NCBI RefSeq assembly: GCF_000724545.1
Contig: NZ_JHBV01000043.1
Span: forward strand, 186,001 to 250,000
Direction of reading: 5' to 3'
Source of the DNA: Aureispira sp. CCB-QB1
GTDB lineage: Bacteria > Bacteroidota > Bacteroidia > Chitinophagales > Saprospiraceae
Length of the DNA: 64,000 nt
Shown here in pieces: positions 61,337-64,000 of the stretch. Position 1 is the stretch's first letter. Each line of letters begins with the position of its first letter. The notes under the pieces were generated by a model, which saw nothing but the letters and a program-made list of their open reading frames with translations, was not told the origin of the DNA and did not search any database. Made by a program: the position numbers and the translations under genes.

Positions 61337-63133
61337 ATGAAATCTATTTTACCCCTTTTATGCTTATTGATAGCTCAGTTTACGTATGCTCAAAACATAT
61401 CTGTTACGGAATTAGGGCGTTATACCGATGGTCGAGATGGTGCTTGTGAAATTTCAGCTTATGACTCCACTACTAATCAATTGATTATTACCAATGCCGC
61501 TTCGGACTCTATTGATATGGTTGATATAAGCAATCCAAGTATGCCTATGCACATGGGTGGGATTGATGTAACCTTGTATGGTGGCGGTGTGAATTCTGTC
61601 GTCAATCTAAACAATGGCTATTTTGCAGCAGCAATTGAGGCTGTTGTTAAACAAGATTCTGGGAAAGTAGTCTTTTTTGATCAAACAGGAGCTTATGTAA
61701 ATGAGGTTACTGTTGGACACTTGCCAGATATGTTGACAGTCACTAAAGATGGAAACAAAGTATTGGTAGCTTGTGAAGGAGAACCGAACGATGCTTATAC
61801 AATCGATCCTGAAGGTTCTATTGTTATTATAGATATTAGCGGGGGAGTTGCTGCTGTGAATACTAGCCATGTGAAATTCTTAACGTTCACAGATGCCCCA
61901 ACAACTATTGCTGGAAGTATTCAAAAACCAGGAACAACGCTTGCAGAAGATTTAGAACCAGAATACATTGCTGTTAACCAAACTTCTACCTTGGCAGCTG
62001 TTGCCTGTCAAGAAAACAACGTGTTGATATTAGTAGATTTGACAGCAGATACCATACTGACATATAAAGGACTTGGATTTAAAGATCATAGTGTAGTCGG
62101 CAATGGTTTTGATGCAACCAATACAGATGGTATCATTAATATTTTAACTCAAAATGTAAAAGGCGTTTACCAACCAGATGCTATTGCCGCTTACTCTGTA
62201 GGTGGGATGACTTATTTCGTTTCTGCTAATGAAGGAGATGGAAGAGATTATGGAGGCTACAGTTCAGAAACAAGAATTAAAAATTTAACATTGGATTCGA
62301 TGGCTTTTCCAACAGCGAATATACTTCAAGGTGATAATTTTTTAGGACGTTTAAAAACATTTACAGCAGACGTTATTGGTGATACAGATGGCGATGGTGA
62401 TGTAGATGAATTGTATAGCTATGGAGCGCGTTCATTTTCAATTTGGGATGAAACAGGTAATTTGATTTGGGATAGTGGCGATGCAATTGAGCAATATATT
62501 GCTGCCAATCATCCTGCTTTCTTTAATTGTAACGATGGTTTGGCTTCAAAAATGGATAACCGTTCAGATGATAAAGGACCAGAACCGGAAGCTGTTGCGA
62601 TTGGTAAAATCGGAAATCGATTTTATGCTTTTATTGGCTTAGAACGTCAAGGAGGGATTATGGTTTATGATGTAACGAACCCTAATAGCCCTATATTTGA
62701 GGCTTTTATTAATAATTTTGATGCAACATCAGGAACAATGACGGATATCGCACCAGAAGGTTTGGTGTTTGTTCCCGCAGCCGAAAGTCACAATGGTAAA
62801 AATATGCTGATTGTTAGCAATGAAGTATCAGGAACAACAACCATTTATGAAATAGTTGATTTGTTATCTTCTGTAATGGTATCTGCGATAGATGCAAAGG
62901 GAAGTGTTTATCCTAATCCGACATCGAACGAATTGACGATTGAAATGGATTCTTACAATAAAGAGGTGCAATACTACCTAACCAATACCGTAGGACAACA
63001 GATAGAGCAAGGTGTTTTTATGGGGACAACAACCTTATCTTTAGGAAATTTGTCAACAGGTATGTATTATGTAACAATACAAGATGCGACCAACCCATCC
63101 AGCGTATGGACGACAAAAGTTGTTAAAAACTAA
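61337..63133 (+). CDS. Choice-of-anchor I secreted protein with T9SS tail
   Basis: 598 residues. Signal peptide (MKSILPLLCLLIAQFTYAQ). Beta-propeller-like body of the choice-of-anchor I type: NAASDSIDMVDISNP, HLPDMLTVTKDGNKVLVACEGEPND, DLEPEYIAVNQTS, SANEGDGRDYGGY, GARSFSIWDETGNLIWDSGD, PEPEAVAIGKIG, DIAPEGLVFVP. Residues about 525-598 (GSVYPNPTSNELTIEMDS) are a T9SS sorting tail. Such proteins are often called alkaline-phosphatase-like; the function is unproven. It is divergent from the PhoX-like gene. Confidence 0.82.
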   Translation: MKSILPLLCLLIAQFTYAQNISVTELGRYTDGRDGACEISAYDSTTNQLIITNAASDSIDMVDISNPSMPMHMGGIDVTLYGGGVNSVVNLNNGYFAAAIEAVVKQDSGKVVFFDQTGAYVNEVTVGHLPDMLTVTKDGNKVLVACEGEPNDAYTIDPEGSIVIIDISGGVAAVNTSHVKFLTFTDAPTTIAGSIQKPGTTLAEDLEPEYIAVNQTSTLAAVACQENNVLILVDLTADTILTYKGLGFKDHSVVGNGFDATNTDGIINILTQNVKGVYQPDAIAAYSVGGMTYFVSANEGDGRDYGGYSSETRIKNLTLDSMAFPTANILQGDNFLGRLKTFTADVIGDTDGDGDVDELYSYGARSFSIWDETGNLIWDSGDAIEQYIAANHPAFFNCNDGLASKMDNRSDDKGPEPEAVAIGKIGNRFYAFIGLERQGGIMVYDVTNPNSPIFEAFINNFDATSGTMTDIAPEGLVFVPAAESHNGKNMLIVSNEVSGTTTIYEIVDLLSSVMVSAIDAKGSVYPNPTSNELTIEMDSYNKEVQYYLTNTVGQQIEQGVFMGTTTLSLGNLSTGMYYVTIQDATNPSSVWTTKVVKN

Positions 63134-63147
63134 TAGGAATAAATACA

Positions 63148-63195
63148 TTTTAGAATTGAAAATGAGGTAAGTAAAACTCATTTTCAATTCTAAAA
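63148..63195. terminator. Bidirectional terminator, choice-of-anchor-I / MORN-like gene
   Basis: Perfect 19-bp stem TTTTAGAATTGAAAATGAG and its complement, 10-nt loop, between convergent genes. Confidence 0.9.
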
Positions 63196-63205
63196 TATAA
63201 ATGTC

Positions 63206-64000
63206 TTATTCCAAATCAATATTGATAGAATTCCCTTGGCTATCAATCATATTAACACTATTAGCTTCGTACTTAAAAGTATGCACGATATAACCATTCG
63301 GATCTAACATCTTCTTTAACTTTCCATCCTCATAAATGTAGGTGTTTTTGAGTAATTGGTCTTTCCCGTATTCTTTCCATTCACCCGTTCTAGCATAGGT
63401 TTGGGTAACAACACGCTTATTCGGATCAAAAAGGCTAGCCGTATGTGGGCTATGACTGCCTTTTAGTTTAAGCCCTCCATCTTCATAAAATGCTAAGTAA
63501 TCTCCTTCACGAACCGTTTTCCTATCTTTGACTGTGATGTTGGCAATTCTTGGTTGTGCTTCCAATCCGTACGTGCGATACAAGTTGAAACGTCGGTTTA
63601 GTTCGCTCGGAGCAATAGAATATCCAGGTTCGTTCAGCCAAGTAATATATTCATAATGCATGCTGGGAAAGTCTTCTTCCACCAATAAGAAATGGTGCTC
63701 ATAAGGAAGTTTTAGGCTAAAGAAAGTCGTATCTCTAGTGGTTTCATCAGTAATGATAACATGGGTGCCTTGTTCTTGCAATTGTCCATTTTTGTAATAA
63801 CGCTTAAATTCACCTTCTTCCAAGCCATTGTTATAAGTAGAAGCATATTTAAGCTGACCATTGTCATAATAATGATTGAATCGACCATGTGGAACGCCAT
63901 TGTTATAAGAACCTGCTAAATAAGTTTGGTTGGCAATTCTAATTTTCCAAAGACCAGTACGTTGCCCTTGTTCGTTGTAATTACCTGTTTCGATAAAATC
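63206..64000 (-). CDS. MORN/YwqK-type repeat protein (C-terminal part; N-terminus beyond right edge)
   Basis: The frame is open from the right edge (64000) to a TAA at 63206-63208; 264 residues are visible. The N-terminal visible part is made of repeats of the form N-G-x-x-x-G-x-(F/W)-x-x-Y-x-(D/E/N)-(N/D)GQLxxxxxY, e.g. HGRFNHYYDNGQLKYA and EGEFKRYYKNGQLQ. The rest (EGDYLAFYEDGGLKLKG, TGEWKEYGKDQLLKNTYIYEDGKLKKM) continues this pattern. This is the YwqK/MORN-variant repeat, linked in Bacteroidota to surface or toxin-immunity proteins; the role is unknown. The first complete start lies outside the window. Confidence 0.75.
   Translation of the reverse strand, partial: DFIETGNYNEQGQRTGLWKIRIANQTYLAGSYNNGVPHGRFNHYYDNGQLKYASTYNNGLEEGEFKRYYKNGQLQEQGTHVIITDETTRDTTFFSLKLPYEHHFLLVEEDFPSMHYEYITWLNEPGYSIAPSELNRRFNLYRTYGLEAQPRIANITVKDRKTVREGDYLAFYEDGGLKLKGSHSPHTASLFDPNKRVVTQTYARTGEWKEYGKDQLLKNTYIYEDGKLKKMLDPNGYIVHTFKYEANSVNMIDSQGNSINIDLE

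Noticed and set aside
1-64000. tRNA, rRNA, CRISPR, insertion sequence or integrase
   Set aside because: No cloverleaf or 16S/23S-type sequence, no regularly spaced direct repeats apart from protein-coding ones, and no transposase or integrase translation was recognised.

Overview
The window reads as a chromosome segment of a low-GC marine-type Bacteroidota, most likely of the Saprospiria (an Aureispira- or Saprospira-like organism). Evidence for this: type IX secretion (T9SS) C-terminal sorting tails on several secreted proteins, SprB-type repeats in a giant surface protein, Bacteroidetes promoter boxes (TTTG about 21 nt before TAnnTTTG), lipoproteins and proteins found mainly in this phylum, and few Shine-Dalgarno sequences. 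The genus is a guess.

Layout. 1-8125 (minus): the first 2,700 residues of a giant secreted repeat protein that runs off the left edge, with an N-terminal block of about eight pre-peptidase-C-like domains and then 13 SprB-type repeats. 8.4-16.4 kb: housekeeping and accessory genes (fibronectin-III lipoprotein, pirin, old-yellow-enzyme oxidoreductase, an exported PPDK-like protein, DJ-1/PfpI, a transglutaminase-like protein). 16.8-24.3 kb: a complete histidine operon hisG-D-C-B-H-A-F-IE behind a clear promoter, a 36-codon leader peptide with 11 His codons, and an intrinsic terminator, i.e. a textbook attenuator layout. 24.3-33.7 kb: an accessory island with seven tandem-type paralogs of a small STAS/SpoIIAA-like protein, two class I terpene synthases and a cytochrome P450. 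34.6-45.8 kb: purine catabolism (xanthine dehydrogenase small and large subunits, PuuD-type urate hydroxylase, allantoinase). Two near-duplicate surface proteins (head repeats, peptidase S74 domain, T9SS tail) lie between the two xanthine dehydrogenase genes, and a leucine-rich-repeat gene lies between the urate oxidase and the allantoinase. 45.9-49.6 kb: a class D beta-lactamase-like lipoprotein and thiamin genes, including a DUF3806-like/ThiE fusion. 50.8-53.6 kb: btaA-btaB plus a metallophosphoesterase, predicted betaine-lipid synthesis and membrane lipid remodelling. 53.8-64 kb: a GT-C glycosyltransferase, hemL, a dihaem cytochrome c peroxidase, a PhoX-like protein, a choice-of-anchor-I protein and the end of a MORN/YwqK-type repeat protein cut by the right edge.

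How the parts work together. The his operon is the best-supported regulatory unit. The terpene/STAS/P450 island is the best candidate for an undescribed system: its two synthases share not only the coding sequence but also a homologous block far upstream, and the STAS-like paralogs fill the space between the biosynthetic genes. The bta/phosphoesterase genes and the PhoX-like genes suggest adaptation to phosphate shortage. Short and medium dispersed repeats (9.5, 10.7, 11.9, 18.0, 42.1 and 49.2 kb) mark several intergenic regions. No tRNA, rRNA, CRISPR array, insertion sequence or prophage was recognised.
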